Source: an uncultured Eggerthellaceae bacterium
GTDB lineage: Bacteria > Actinomycetota > Coriobacteriia > Coriobacteriales > Eggerthellaceae
Reading direction: 5' to 3'
Length of the DNA: 64,000 nucleotides
Assembly: GCA_905234785.1 (NCBI GenBank)
Contig: CAJOIP010000004.1
Location: forward strand, 1-64,000
The notes under the pieces are model-generated. The model was not told the DNA's origin. It was given only the letters and a program-made list of their open reading frames with translations, and ran no database searches. Within the stretch, counting starts at the first letter, position 1. The number at the start of each line of letters is the position of its first letter. The translations under genes and the position numbers were made by a program. Of this stretch, positions 27,101 through 35,467 are shown piece after piece.

Positions 27101-28350
27101 CGGCAGCCGGCTTCGATTCTCAGCGTCAGCATGGCTCCGGTGTCGTATGCGACGCTGCCCGGTTCGTCCTCGTCGCATACGAGGTTGAAGCCGACGAGGC
27201 GACGCTGCTTTCCCTCGCGATGCTCGAAGATGTACACGACCGTCATGTCGTCCGTCTCGCGCACTTCCACGGTCCGCTCGGGCGTGACGTCCATGGTGCC
27301 GGCGGAAATGAACAACGTGCCGTTCACGGCGATGGTGTTCGTCGGAATCGAGCCCTTGAACGCGCATGCTTCATCGGGATTGTCGCCGGCGAGCTCGGCT
27401 GCGATGGCGGCACCCGCAGTCGCTCCTTGCAGCGCGGCGTTCTTCCAGATTCCCACGATGCGCTTCTCGCCCGATATCAGCTCGGTTGCCTGCGCGACAT
27501 CGCCCGCCGCATACACGTCCGGGTCGCTTGTGCGCATGAATTCGTCGACGACGAGGGCGCGATCGGTTTCCAAGGCCCCCTCGGCAACGAAGTCGAGGTT
27601 TGATTTCATGCCGTGCGCAACCGAGATCTCGTCGAACACGTCGGTGTCGCCTGACGAGAACGTGACCTCGAGCTTGTCGCCGACGCGCTTCACGGCTTGA
27701 ATGCTCTGGCCCAACCTGAGTTCGACGCCCTTTTCCCGCAAGCCCATCTCGAAGCGGATGGCGGCCTGTGGGAGCGCGTTGAAATCGAGCACATGGGGGT
27801 TTATTCCCACGAGCGTGCATTCGAGTCCGTGGTTCAAGCATGCCTCGAGCGTTTTAAGGGCCACCATCGACGCGCCGCTGACCAGGACGCGTTTAACGCC
27901 CGGACGCTCGAGGGCGCCTTTCAGGCGCTGCGCATCGGCCATCGAACGCAGGACGAGCGGGCGGTAGTCTACGTCGCCTTCGACTTCGGGGAACCCCCAG
28001 CACATGGGCGTTGCGCCTGTGGCGATGACGCACTTGTCGTACGCATACGTTCCTTTGGCGGTCGCAATGGCATGAGCGGCGGTGTCGAGCGCTTCAACCG
28101 GCTCGCCGTAGCGTATGTCGAGGTTCAGGTCGGCGACCTCTTCGGCGCTCCACGGGAAGCACTCTTCGTACGTCTTGTCGCCCCACGCGTAATACGACGT
28201 GAGAATGGGGCTGTATGGCAACGTGTCGATGTTGGAAAACACGAGCACGCGGCCGTCGTATCCGGCGTTGCGCAACGAGATTGCCGCATTCATGCCCGCC
28301 GTGCCGAAGCCGATGATCGCAACCGTCTTCGAATTCGATTGTTCTGCCAT
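27097..28350 (-). CDS. FAD/NAD(P)-dependent oxidoreductase of the pyridine nucleotide-disulfide family
   Basis: The 417-residue protein has an N-terminal FAD-binding GFGTAGMNAAISLR, an NAD(P)-binding region (VLVSGASMVALKTLEA) and the second FAD motif DPDVYAAGDVAQATE. The segment that carries the active cysteine in CoA-disulfide reductases and NADH oxidases reads PYSPILTSYYAWG, without cysteine, so chemistry resembles rubredoxin or ferredoxin reductases. The Fe-S protein gene lies 49 bp upstream in the same direction, suggesting a two-subunit electron-transfer enzyme. The physiological substrate is unknown. Confidence 0.82.
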   Translation of the reverse strand: MAEQSNSKTVAIIGFGTAGMNAAISLRNAGYDGRVLVFSNIDTLPYSPILTSYYAWGDKTYEECFPWSAEEVADLNLDIRYGEPVEALDTAAHAIATAKGTYAYDKCVIATGATPMCWGFPEVEGDVDYRPLVLRSMADAQRLKGALERPGVKRVLVSGASMVALKTLEACLNHGLECTLVGINPHVLDFNALPQAAIRFEMGLREKGVELRLGQSIQAVKRVGDKLEVTFSSGDTDVFDEISVAHGMKSNLDFVAEGALETDRALVVDEFMRTSDPDVYAAGDVAQATELISGEKRIVGIWKNAALQGATAGAAIAAELAGDNPDEACAFKGSIPTNTIAVNGTLFISAGTMDVTPERTVEVRETDDMTVVYIFEHREGKQRRLVGFNLVCDEDEPGSVAYDTGAMLTLRIEAGCR

Positions 28351-28399
28351 GTCTATCCCCCAAGCCGCAAAGCCGCGTTATTGCCGTTGATTCGGTCCG

Positions 28400-29599
28400 C
28401 TATGCGAACACGCTTGCAAGCCAAGCTCCGTACTCTCCCGACCACATGCTTCCGAGCTGGTAGAAGACGAGGCTCCAATCGAACTGGCTTTCGAACATGA
28501 GCTCGGTGTAATGCTTGTTCTGGATGTCGCGCGGAGCGCTCATGAGGCGGTACGCATAGGTGTACGTGCAGGTGGGGCACATCGTGATGACGGTGGAACC
28601 GTCGGGCGCGAACGACATCTTGCTGTCGGCCTGCTGTGCCTGCCGGTCGGGCTGGAAGGCGCTCACCGCGCCGCCCGCGCCGCAGCACCCGTGGAATATG
28701 GAAGGCGTCGCCGGGTCGATTCCGAGCACGTCGCACGTTTGCCGCAGGTACGTGCCATCGCGGTCTTGGCATGATTTCGAAAGGTACAGGTCCCCCTCGG
28801 GAGCTGGGCGTTTCGATTTGAACCCGTGATCGGAAAGGAACGCCGCAAGGGAGACGACCTCGATGTCGGCACCGCGAACCGACAGGGCCTTCGCCATGTC
28901 GTTGGCGCAACCGGGACACACGCACACGAGCTGCCTCACGCCCGATTGCACGAGCTCGTCGATGTTGCGCTGGCAGAGGTTCTCGGCACGGTCGAAGAAG
29001 CCGGCGCTCTTCAGGGACGACCCGCAGCAACTGTCGAGCATGGTCGCCTTCTCGCACATGCCGTCGATCGTGTCGAAGATTTCGCGCGTGAGCTCGGGCC
29101 CGTATGCGGCGAGCGAGCACCCCGGCATGAAGGCGACATCGCAATCGGCCGAGGCCTCGTGGTGTTCGTTGGCGATATGGCGCGTGAGGTCGACGTAGCC
29201 GATTCCGTGGATGGCGCGATACGCCTTGAAGATGTCCCATTCCTCGTCGACGAGAACGCTCGACCAGGCTTCGCGTTCAATGAGCCCGAGGCTCTGGAAG
29301 TCGACGCGTGCGTGGTAGATGAGGTCGCACACGTCGTTGTGGGCGAAGCACGTGTTCTTGCAAGACGTGCAGAAAAAGCAACCGCGCACCGCTTGCACGA
29401 GTTGCGGGTTCATTGCGATGTTCAGGCGCACGTCGTCTTCCGATTCCGCACCGCGCTCGACCTCGAGCATGGCTTTCGCGATATCGCCAAGCGTCATGTC
29501 AGCTGCGACGAGAGACGTGCAGGCGCCTTTGCAATGGCCGCATTCCGTGCACGTGCCGGAAAACGAGCGATACGTATCAGAGCATTTGAGAATACCCAT
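28400..29599 (-). CDS. Fe-S protein with two 4Fe-4S motifs and two CCG domains (GlpC/HdrD type)
   Basis: The 399-residue protein has two N-terminal cluster motifs, CTECGHCKGAC and CFFCTSCKNTC. Two cysteine-rich CCG domains follow, with SCCGSS and GCCGAGG at their cores. This is the architecture of HdrD, GlpC and related subunits that pass electrons between flavoproteins and menaquinone or disulfides. Paired with the downstream flavoprotein it may form a membrane-associated or soluble reductase. No signal peptide or membrane helix is seen. AAGGGA precedes the ATG at 29599; an in-frame ATG at 29623 is possible. Confidence 0.85.
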   Translation of the reverse strand: MGILKCSDTYRSFSGTCTECGHCKGACTSLVAADMTLGDIAKAMLEVERGAESEDDVRLNIAMNPQLVQAVRGCFFCTSCKNTCFAHNDVCDLIYHARVDFQSLGLIEREAWSSVLVDEEWDIFKAYRAIHGIGYVDLTRHIANEHHEASADCDVAFMPGCSLAAYGPELTREIFDTIDGMCEKATMLDSCCGSSLKSAGFFDRAENLCQRNIDELVQSGVRQLVCVCPGCANDMAKALSVRGADIEVVSLAAFLSDHGFKSKRPAPEGDLYLSKSCQDRDGTYLRQTCDVLGIDPATPSIFHGCCGAGGAVSAFQPDRQAQQADSKMSFAPDGSTVITMCPTCTYTYAYRLMSAPRDIQNKHYTELMFESQFDWSLVFYQLGSMWSGEYGAWLASVFA

Positions 29600-29641
29600 G
29601 GCAATTCCCTTCCCTATGGGCAAGTCGTTCCGCTTAAGGCG

Positions 29642-30172
29642 TTAACCCCACGTCGATGAGCCCGGAGAGTTTGTCGAAGGCGCTGAACCCGTCAAAGCCC
29701 CGAGGTCGGTTCCCTGAAGGGTTTCCATAACTGCAGGATACAAGAATACAAGGGCGATGATGTTCAGGACAAGGGCGAAAGCGGCGATGGCTATGACGAT
29801 TGCGCCCGAGCGCCTGATGACGTGCTGCAGTTCTGGGTCGCCGCCCCGGTTTACCGCAAGCTGATTGAGCTTAGCGTATGCGACGCAACCAAGCGCGACG
29901 GCGATAGAGCTGAGGAGGACACCCCCGAAGAACAGCGAGAAGACCGCGGTGACCTGAGATGCCGTGATGTAGTTACGGGCGCTTTGGAACACCTTCTGCT
30001 CGTCTGCGCTCAGGTCGAATGCAACCCTGCCGATGACGGCATAAGCCGCATGTGACGCACCCTGGCGGTTGGGCGCCTGGTTTTCATTAGATGGCTCGGT
30101 TTGGCCGGGTTCCCCGGGGTTTTCGGGGTTCCAACGAGCAGGAGGCTCGGGCCTGTTTTCACTGTCGCCCAT
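29642..30172 (-). CDS. Two-helix membrane protein of unknown function (DUF4190-like)
   Basis: The 176-residue protein begins with a proline- and asparagine-rich cytoplasmic tail. Two hydrophobic segments follow, VTAVFSLFFGGVLLSSIAVALGCVAYA and AIVIAIAAFALVLNIIALVFLY, then a short Ser/Thr-rich end. The helix pair with a short linker resembles DUF4190-type proteins. Its ATG directly abuts the dut stop codon, so it is probably co-transcribed with nrdR-dut. I do not recognise a specific function. Confidence 0.65.
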   Translation of the reverse strand: MGDSENRPEPPARWNPENPGEPGQTEPSNENQAPNRQGASHAAYAVIGRVAFDLSADEQKVFQSARNYITASQVTAVFSLFFGGVLLSSIAVALGCVAYAKLNQLAVNRGGDPELQHVIRRSGAIVIAIAAFALVLNIIALVFLYPAVMETLQGTDLGALTGSAPSTNSPGSSTWG

Positions 30173-30622
30173 TTAAGCGCTGACGCCGCTGCTGCCGAAG
30201 CCGCCTGCGCCCCGCTGCGTCTCGGAGAGCTCGTCTGACTCTTCGAGCGTGACGGTGGGAACCGCCATGATGACCAGCTGGGCGATGCGGTCGCCGTGCT
30301 CGATTGCGAAATCGTTTTCCGGGTCGAGGTTGACGAGGATTGCTTTGATTTCACCGCGGTAATCGCTGTCGATGAGGCCGGGCGCGTTGACGATGGAGAT
30401 GCCGTGCTTCGCCGCCAAGCCGCTGCGTGGCAACACGAAGCCCGCATAGCCGCGCGGGATGGCGATGGAGATACCGCAGGAAACGAGCTTGCGCTCAAAC
30501 GGCTTGAGAACAGCCGACTCCGCAGCGCGAAGGTCGAGCCCGGCATCGCCCGGATATGCGTAGGCGGGCATGTCGAGCGTGGCGTCGAGCCGCTTGATGG
30601 GAAGCGTTACCTGGTCGGCCAT
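30173..30622 (-). CDS. dut: dUTP diphosphatase (trimeric Dut)
   Basis: The 149-residue enzyme removes dUTP and provides dUMP. The five motifs are visible: AGLDLRA, PRSGLAAKHG, NAPGLIDSDYRGE, ERxxQLV-like GDRIAQLVIM and the Gly-rich tail RGAGGFGSSG. A longer open frame upstream runs over nrdR and is not coding. The start at 30622 lies 2 bp from the nrdR stop. Confidence 0.93.
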   Translation of the reverse strand: MADQVTLPIKRLDATLDMPAYAYPGDAGLDLRAAESAVLKPFERKLVSCGISIAIPRGYAGFVLPRSGLAAKHGISIVNAPGLIDSDYRGEIKAILVNLDPENDFAIEHGDRIAQLVIMAVPTVTLEESDELSETQRGAGGFGSSGVSA

Positions 30623-30623
30623 G

Positions 30624-31070
30624 CTATCGGAGCTCCTCGAGGGCGGCGGCGAACTCCTCGATGTTCTTGAAGTCCTTGTACACGCTGGCGAAGCGGACGT
30701 ATGCGACGTCATCGAGCGATTCCAGGCGCTCGAGCACCTTCGTGCCGAGGTTCTTCGACGTGATCTCGTTGCGGGGCGCCGCGCGCAGCTCGGATTCGAT
30801 GTCGTCGATGAGGCCGGTGATCTGGTCGGGGGAAATCGGGCGCTTAGCGCAGGCGAGCGTGACGCTGCGCAGCAGCTTGTTGCGGTCGTAGGTTTCGGAT
30901 GAGCCATCGGACTTGGTGACGAGCAGGGGGCTGTCGCCCAAACGCTCGTAGGTCGTGAAGCGATGCTTGCAATCGAGGCATTCGCGGCGGCGACGAATCG
31001 TTGCGCCATCGTCGGACGGGCGCGAGTCTACGACTTTTGATTCGGGGAAACCACAAGATGGGCAACGCAT
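30624..31070 (-). CDS. nrdR: Transcriptional repressor NrdR
   Basis: The 148-residue repressor controls ribonucleotide reductase genes. It has the zinc ribbon MRCPSCGFPESKVVDSRP with a second CxxC (ECLDCKHRF), then an ATP-cone (VTKSDGSSETYDRNKLLRSV). GAAGGAG precedes the ATG at 31070. Its pairing with dut groups dNTP control. No NrdR box was recognised close by. Confidence 0.93.
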   Translation of the reverse strand: MRCPSCGFPESKVVDSRPSDDGATIRRRRECLDCKHRFTTYERLGDSPLLVTKSDGSSETYDRNKLLRSVTLACAKRPISPDQITGLIDDIESELRAAPRNEITSKNLGTKVLERLESLDDVAYVRFASVYKDFKNIEEFAAALEELR

Positions 31071-31154
31071 GGTGCATACTCCTTCGTTTAAACTACGTTG
31101 CCCATAGAATACCACGTATATGAGGGAATTAATCTACAAATACAATATATTGAT

Positions 31155-31493
31155 TCATGCTCCGAGGGCGAGGGAAATGACCGCGATGGCCCCAGAGCAA
31201 GCGGACAGGATGGCAATTCCCTGCTTGGTAAACAGGTTGTACGGGCACCCGAGCATGCTTTCGAGCTTCAGGCTGCAGTACATCTCGCTGGATTCGAGGA
31301 TGCGTTTTACCGTGGGCCGCTTGTGTTCTGCGGCTGGCCTTTCCTGCGCGTGCGTGCGGGCAGTGTTGGTGGCGGGTGCATTGTTCCGCGTCGGGAACAT
31401 GATGATCTTCGCATCTTCGGGAGTTTCGGCCCATCGGGGCATCTTCAACGCGGCGGTGCCGTTCGTGTACGCATTGAAATTTCTCTTGCCCAT
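31155..31493 (-). CDS. Small tail-anchored protein divergent from lexA, probable SOS-induced factor
   Basis: The 112-residue protein has a basic, soluble N-terminus and a single hydrophobic segment at the very C-terminus (residues 92-112). GGAGG precedes the ATG. Its promoter (TTGACA, 17 bp, TATTAT) lies on the minus strand and contains a LexA box, so DNA damage should induce it. In other Gram-positive bacteria the gene divergent from lexA encodes a membrane-bound cell-division suppressor (YneA, ChiZ, DivS). Those have N-terminal anchors and LysM domains, and no similarity is visible here. A division-blocking role is therefore inference from position and control. Confidence 0.65.
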   Translation of the reverse strand: MGKRNFNAYTNGTAALKMPRWAETPEDAKIIMFPTRNNAPATNTARTHAQERPAAEHKRPTVKRILESSEMYCSLKLESMLGCPYNLFTKQGIAILSACSGAIAVISLALGA

Positions 31494-31507
31494 TTTTCCT
31501 CCTGCAC

Positions 31508-31582
31508 TTGCACAGAACCTTTGTTCGTGTGTATAATAAGCCGAACAAAAGTTCTTGTCAACGAAAAATCAAACATTTGTTC
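31508..31582. promoter_or_regulatory. Divergent SOS control region: three LexA boxes at 28-bp intervals
   Basis: GAACCTTTGTTC (31515-31526), GAACAAAAGTTC (31543-31554) and a weaker AAACATTTGTTC (31571-31582) match the Gram-positive LexA box GAAC-N4-GTTC. Their starts are exactly 28 bp apart. The lexA promoter TTGCAC (31508-31513), 18 bp, TATAAT (31532-31537) contains box 1. The divergent promoter TTGACA (31556-31561, minus), 17 bp, TATTAT (31533-31538, minus) contains box 2. The two -10 boxes overlap, so the promoters compete and share repression. Confidence 0.85.
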
Positions 31583-31596
31583 TGAAAGGATGAGAC

Positions 31597-32229
31597 ATGG
31601 CTGATAAGTTGACGAAACGCCAGCAAGCAGTGATGGACAGCATCGAGAAGAGCATACGCGAGAAGGGCTACGGTCCCACCGTGCGTGAAATCTGCGCAGA
31701 TCTGGGCCTCTCTTCGCCCTCCACCGTTCACGTGCACCTGAAAACGCTCGAGCAGAAGGGCTATATCGTCCGCGACCCGCTGAAGTCACGTTCCATCTCG
31801 TTGCCATCGCATGCCGAGGAAACGCCCTCGAACGTCATTCGCCCCAGCTTCAGCAAGATCGTCGATGTGCCCCTCGTCGGCAACGTGGCTGCGGGCGAGC
31901 CCATCCTCGCCGAGGAAAACATCACCGACACCATCTCGCTTCCAACCGACATCGTCGGCGATGCGCCTTCGTTCATGCTGTCGGTGCGCGGGGAATCCAT
32001 GATCGAAGCGGGCATCAACGACGGCGACTACGTGGTCGTCAAGGAACAGCCCGTGGCGAACAACGGCGACATCGTCGTCGCCATCATAGAAGACGGCGCC
32101 ACGGTGAAGCGCTTCTACAGGGAACGCGACCACATTCGCCTGCAACCGGAAAACTCTTCGATGAGCCCCATCATCACGACCGACTGCACTATCGCAGGCA
32201 AGGTCGTCGCCGTGTTCCGCAGAATCTGA
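31597..32229 (+). CDS. lexA: SOS repressor LexA
   Basis: The 210-residue repressor has an N-terminal winged helix (LTKRQQAVMDSIEKSIREKG, SSPSTVHVHLKTLEQKGYI). The self-cleavage site is Ala99-Gly100 in NVAAGEP, with the Ser134-Lys171 dyad in RGESMIEAG and GATVKRFYRE. RecA filaments trigger cleavage. It is autoregulated through the boxes upstream and should control recA and the divergent small gene. GAAAGGA precedes the ATG. Confidence 0.96.
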   Translation: MADKLTKRQQAVMDSIEKSIREKGYGPTVREICADLGLSSPSTVHVHLKTLEQKGYIVRDPLKSRSISLPSHAEETPSNVIRPSFSKIVDVPLVGNVAAGEPILAEENITDTISLPTDIVGDAPSFMLSVRGESMIEAGINDGDYVVVKEQPVANNGDIVVAIIEDGATVKRFYRERDHIRLQPENSSMSPIITTDCTIAGKVVAVFRRI

Positions 32230-32249
32230 CAGAGGCATTTGCCTCTGTC
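32228..32249. terminator. Hairpin at the lexA stop codon
   Basis: GACAGAGGCA (32228-32237) pairs perfectly with TGCCTCTGTC (32240-32249) with a 2-base loop. It begins inside the lexA stop codon and runs directly into the next palindrome. Confidence 0.55.
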
Positions 32250-32336
32250 ATCCTGAGCGGAGCGCGAAGCGCGTAGTCGAAGGATCTCCCCCGTCTCAAT
32301 TGGAGGAGATCCTTCGGGTTTCACCCTCAGGATGAC
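32247..32336. repeat. Dispersed-type imperfect palindrome overlapping the hflX 3' end
   Basis: GTCATCCTGAG (32247-32257) is matched by CTCAGGATGAC (32326-32336). Inside, GAAGGATCTCC (32279-32289) is matched by GGAGATCCTTC (32305-32315). The arms give a roughly 90-bp cruciform. Palindromes starting GTCATCCTGAG and holding GAAGGATCT are a common dispersed repeat type in bacterial genomes, so this is probably a mobile or REP-like sequence. It supplies the last two codons and stop of hflX. Confidence 0.6.
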
Positions 32337-33604
32337 ATGTAGTCGGCAAACATATGAGCACAATCGGGCGGCGCGTACAGCATCATGTGCGTGCCGTCCT
32401 CTTCATGGGCCTCGTTGATGATATGGCAGCGTTTGTGCGCCATCGCGACGAGGTCGCCGCGCACGTACGGAACCACCACGCTCAGCAGGTCATCGCGCGA
32501 GGCGGCGACTTTGGCGATGCGCTCGATCAGTTCGTCGATTCCCTCCCCGGTTTGCGCCGACACCAAAATGGCGTCCGGATGCGTTTCCGATAATCGGCGC
32601 TCGGCATCAGCCGATTCAAGCAAGTCCTTCTTGTTGAAGACGGTAAGGCGCTCGATCTTCTCTGCCCCTATCTGGTGAAGCACCTCTTCGACGGTTTCCA
32701 TCTGATAGGCCAGCTCGTCCGATGACCCGTCCACGACGTGTAAGATGAGGTCGGCGCCGTTTATCTCGTCGAGCGTCGACTTGAAGGACTCCACCAACGT
32801 GGTCGGCAGCTTCCTGATGAAGCCGATGGTGTCAGTGACGGTGACCTCGCGACCTTCGGGCAGCCTGAGCTTGCGAGTGGTCGGGTCGAGCGTTGCGAAC
32901 AGCTTGTCGTAGCTGAGCACGTCGGCATCCGTCAGCCGGTTGATGAGGCTCGATTTGCCCGCATTCGTGTAACCTGCCAGGGCTATTTTGAAGGTACCGC
33001 TCTTATAGCGTCCCTCACGTTGAACGGAGCGTATCTCGTCGAGCCGGGCGAGCTCGCGTTTAATCGACGATATGCGCTTCCTGACCATGCGCCTGTCGAC
33101 TTCGAGCTGGCTTTCGCCTTCTCCGAAGCGCGAGCCGACGCCGCCGCCCATGCGATTGGAGGCAAGATGCGCCCACATGCCGCGGAGCCGCGGATACAGG
33201 TACTCGTTTTGCGCCAACCGCACCTGAAGGCGCCCTTCTTTCGTCGTGGCGTGAAGGGCGAAGATATCGAGGATGAGCGCCGTGCGGTCGATGACCTTCA
33301 CGTCTCTATCGACGATCTTCTCGAGGTTTGCCTGCTGGGAAGGCGTCAGCTCGTCGTCGAACACGACAAGGTCAGCGGCGTGCGCTCTGCACATGTCGGC
33401 GATTTCTGCGGCCTTGCCAGAGCCGACGAACGTACGGGGGTTAGGCGCGTCGAGCCGTTGGGTTGTCATGGCGATCGTCTCGGCGCCGACGGTGTCGATG
33501 AGCCGGGCGAGCTCCTCTAACGACGACTCGACTGGCCATGGCGACCCCGGCCAGTCGATTCCAACGAGTATTGCCCGTTCTTTGACCTCAACGATTTCCT
33601 GCAT
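32327..33604 (-). CDS. hflX: Ribosome-associated GTPase HflX
   Basis: The 425-residue protein splits stalled ribosomes. An N-terminal HflX domain (AETIAMTTQRLDAPNPRTFVGSGKA) and a coiled region (ESQLEVDRRMVRKRISSIKREL) precede the GTPase domain: G1 GYTNAGKSSL, G3 DTIGFIRKLPTTLVESFKSTLDE and G4 FNKKD. Its stop codon sits in the dispersed palindrome at 32247-32336, so the last residues may differ in relatives. Confidence 0.93.
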   Translation of the reverse strand: MQEIVEVKERAILVGIDWPGSPWPVESSLEELARLIDTVGAETIAMTTQRLDAPNPRTFVGSGKAAEIADMCRAHAADLVVFDDELTPSQQANLEKIVDRDVKVIDRTALILDIFALHATTKEGRLQVRLAQNEYLYPRLRGMWAHLASNRMGGGVGSRFGEGESQLEVDRRMVRKRISSIKRELARLDEIRSVQREGRYKSGTFKIALAGYTNAGKSSLINRLTDADVLSYDKLFATLDPTTRKLRLPEGREVTVTDTIGFIRKLPTTLVESFKSTLDEINGADLILHVVDGSSDELAYQMETVEEVLHQIGAEKIERLTVFNKKDLLESADAERRLSETHPDAILVSAQTGEGIDELIERIAKVAASRDDLLSVVVPYVRGDLVAMAHKRCHIINEAHEEDGTHMMLYAPPDCAHMFADYMSS

Positions 33605-33621
33605 GCCTTAATGATAGACGT

Positions 33622-34500
33622 TTACAAGGCAAATGTTCCCTTGAACGATTCTTCTGCGGGGCCGGTCATGAGGACGCTTCCGCCTGGGGTGTAGGCGATA
33701 TGAAGCGTGCCGCCGCGCAGGACGAGGTCGTTTTCAGCCCCTGCCCTGCCTGTCAGGTAGGCGGCGACGCCCGTTGCGCATGCGCCGGTTCCGCATGCGA
33801 GCGTCTCGCCGCAGCCCCGCTCGTACACGCGCATGTGAATGCCATCTTGCTTGACGGCGGCGAATTCGATGTTCGCCTTTTCGGGGAACGCATCGCAGCT
33901 TTCGAAGTACGCTCCTACATGGTCGATGTCGATTGCCTCGCAATCGTCCACGAACGTGACGGCATGGGGGTTGCCCATCGACACGCATGTGAAGTCGAAG
34001 GCGCCATGAGGCGATTCGATCGAAGCGTCCTTCACGAACGCCTCCCCAAGGTCGGTCAGCGCGTTGAACGCGAGCTTCGTCGGCACGAGGCGGGGGCTTA
34101 GGATCGGCGCGCCCATGTCGACCGTCGCCGTGAGCAGCTTCCCATCGTCGTCGGCTGTGTAGCTGATGGTTTTGACGCCCGCTCGCGTCTCGACGTTGAG
34201 AAGCGGCGTGTTCTTCTCGACGATGCCGTAATCGACGAGGTACTTCGCAAAGCAGCGCACGCCGTTGCCGCACATTTGCGCAATGCTCCCATCGGCGTTG
34301 CGGTAATCCATGAAACCGGAGTTGCCTTCGTTTCGAGGGGGCCTCACGAATATGACGCCGTCGGCTCCGATGCCGAAATGCCTATCGCATATCCGGGCGA
34401 CTTCGGAGGACGAGAGGTCAATTCGGTTTTCCAGATCCTCGATGAACACGAAGTCGTTGCCGGCTCCGTGAAGCTTTACGAAATCATAGGCGGTGGGCAT
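33622..34500 (-). CDS. dapF: Diaminopimelate epimerase
   Basis: The 292-residue enzyme converts LL- to meso-diaminopimelate for lysine and peptidoglycan. Both catalytic cysteines are present, in QMCGNGVRCFAKYL and LACGTGACATGVAA, with the N-terminal KLHGAGNDFVF. The ATG at 34500 has GAAGGAG upstream and lies 25 bp inside the 3' end of miaA; the longer upstream frame is not conserved. dapA and dapB are also in the window, 17 kb away. Confidence 0.94.
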   Translation of the reverse strand: MPTAYDFVKLHGAGNDFVFIEDLENRIDLSSSEVARICDRHFGIGADGVIFVRPPRNEGNSGFMDYRNADGSIAQMCGNGVRCFAKYLVDYGIVEKNTPLLNVETRAGVKTISYTADDDGKLLTATVDMGAPILSPRLVPTKLAFNALTDLGEAFVKDASIESPHGAFDFTCVSMGNPHAVTFVDDCEAIDIDHVGAYFESCDAFPEKANIEFAAVKQDGIHMRVYERGCGETLACGTGACATGVAAYLTGRAGAENDLVLRGGTLHIAYTPGGSVLMTGPAEESFKGTFAL

Positions 34501-35462
34501 GGCGGCTCTCCTTCTCGGTTGCCGTCGATTGTAGCAACGATGCCAAGCGCCTCTTCGAGCATGTAATCCAGATTTAACGCGTCGGCGTTTATCCAGCGAA
34601 TGCGGGGGTCTTTCCTGAACCACGTACGCTGGCGCTTCGCATACCGCCTCGTTGCGAGCTTGATTTGCCCGATTGCCTCGTCTAGCGAAATCTCGCCGTC
34701 CAATGCGGCGACGATTTCCTTGTACCCGATGGCCTGCGGAGCCGTGATGCCCTCCCTGAAGCCCTCATCGAGCAGCAGCTTCACCTCTTCGACTAATCCC
34801 GATTCGACCATTTCGTCGACGCGGGCGTCGATCCGCGCTTTCAGCACGTCCGCGTCCACTGAGAGGCCGATGAGCATCGCTGGGACGCGCTGCGGTATAT
34901 CCGCGAGCGTCTCCTTGCGCTTCGCGTAGCTCTCCCCCGCTTCGAGCATCTCGAACGCCCTCACGACGCGCTTCACGTCGTTTTCGGAAATGACTGCCGC
35001 GCTGTCGGGATCGGCCTCTTCGAGGAGCTTCCACAGCTCGTGGGCGCCGCGTTCGTCGGCTATCTTCATGTAGCGTTCCCGTGTCGGGTTGCCGACCTGC
35101 TCGCCTTCGGCAAAATCGTAGTCGTCGATGGCGGCTCGAACGTAAAAACCCGTCCCGCCGCAAAGAAGCGGCCGTTTGCCCCGTGACTGGATGTCTGCGA
35201 AGCACTCGCGTGCGTACGATTGGAACAGCGCAGCCGAGTACGGCTCTCCGGGGTCGACGAGGTCGAGCCCGAAATGCGCCACGACGCGTTGGTCGGGAGG
35301 CACTTTGCCCGTGCCGATATCCATGCCCCGGTACACCTGCATGGAATCTGCGCTCACGATTTCGCCTTCGAGCGACTGGGCGAGCTTTATGGCAAGCGAT
35401 GATTTCCCCGAAGCCGTCGGCCCGACGACGCATATGACGCTGTTTCGAGGCTGAGGTTCCAT
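34476..35462 (-). CDS. miaA: tRNA dimethylallyltransferase MiaA
   Basis: The 328-residue enzyme adds dimethylallyl to A37 of tRNAs that read UNN codons. It has the P-loop GPTASGKSSLA, SADSMQVYRGMDIGTGKV, the Asp-containing catalytic loop and the tRNA-binding RRYAKRQRTWFRKD. The product is the substrate of MiaB, encoded 5 bp upstream, so the two tRNA steps are made together. Its 3' end overlaps dapF by 25 bp. Confidence 0.95.
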   Translation of the reverse strand: MEPQPRNSVICVVGPTASGKSSLAIKLAQSLEGEIVSADSMQVYRGMDIGTGKVPPDQRVVAHFGLDLVDPGEPYSAALFQSYARECFADIQSRGKRPLLCGGTGFYVRAAIDDYDFAEGEQVGNPTRERYMKIADERGAHELWKLLEEADPDSAAVISENDVKRVVRAFEMLEAGESYAKRKETLADIPQRVPAMLIGLSVDADVLKARIDARVDEMVESGLVEEVKLLLDEGFREGITAPQAIGYKEIVAALDGEISLDEAIGQIKLATRRYAKRQRTWFRKDPRIRWINADALNLDYMLEEALGIVATIDGNREGEPPCPPPMIS

Positions 35463-35467
35463 GTGCG

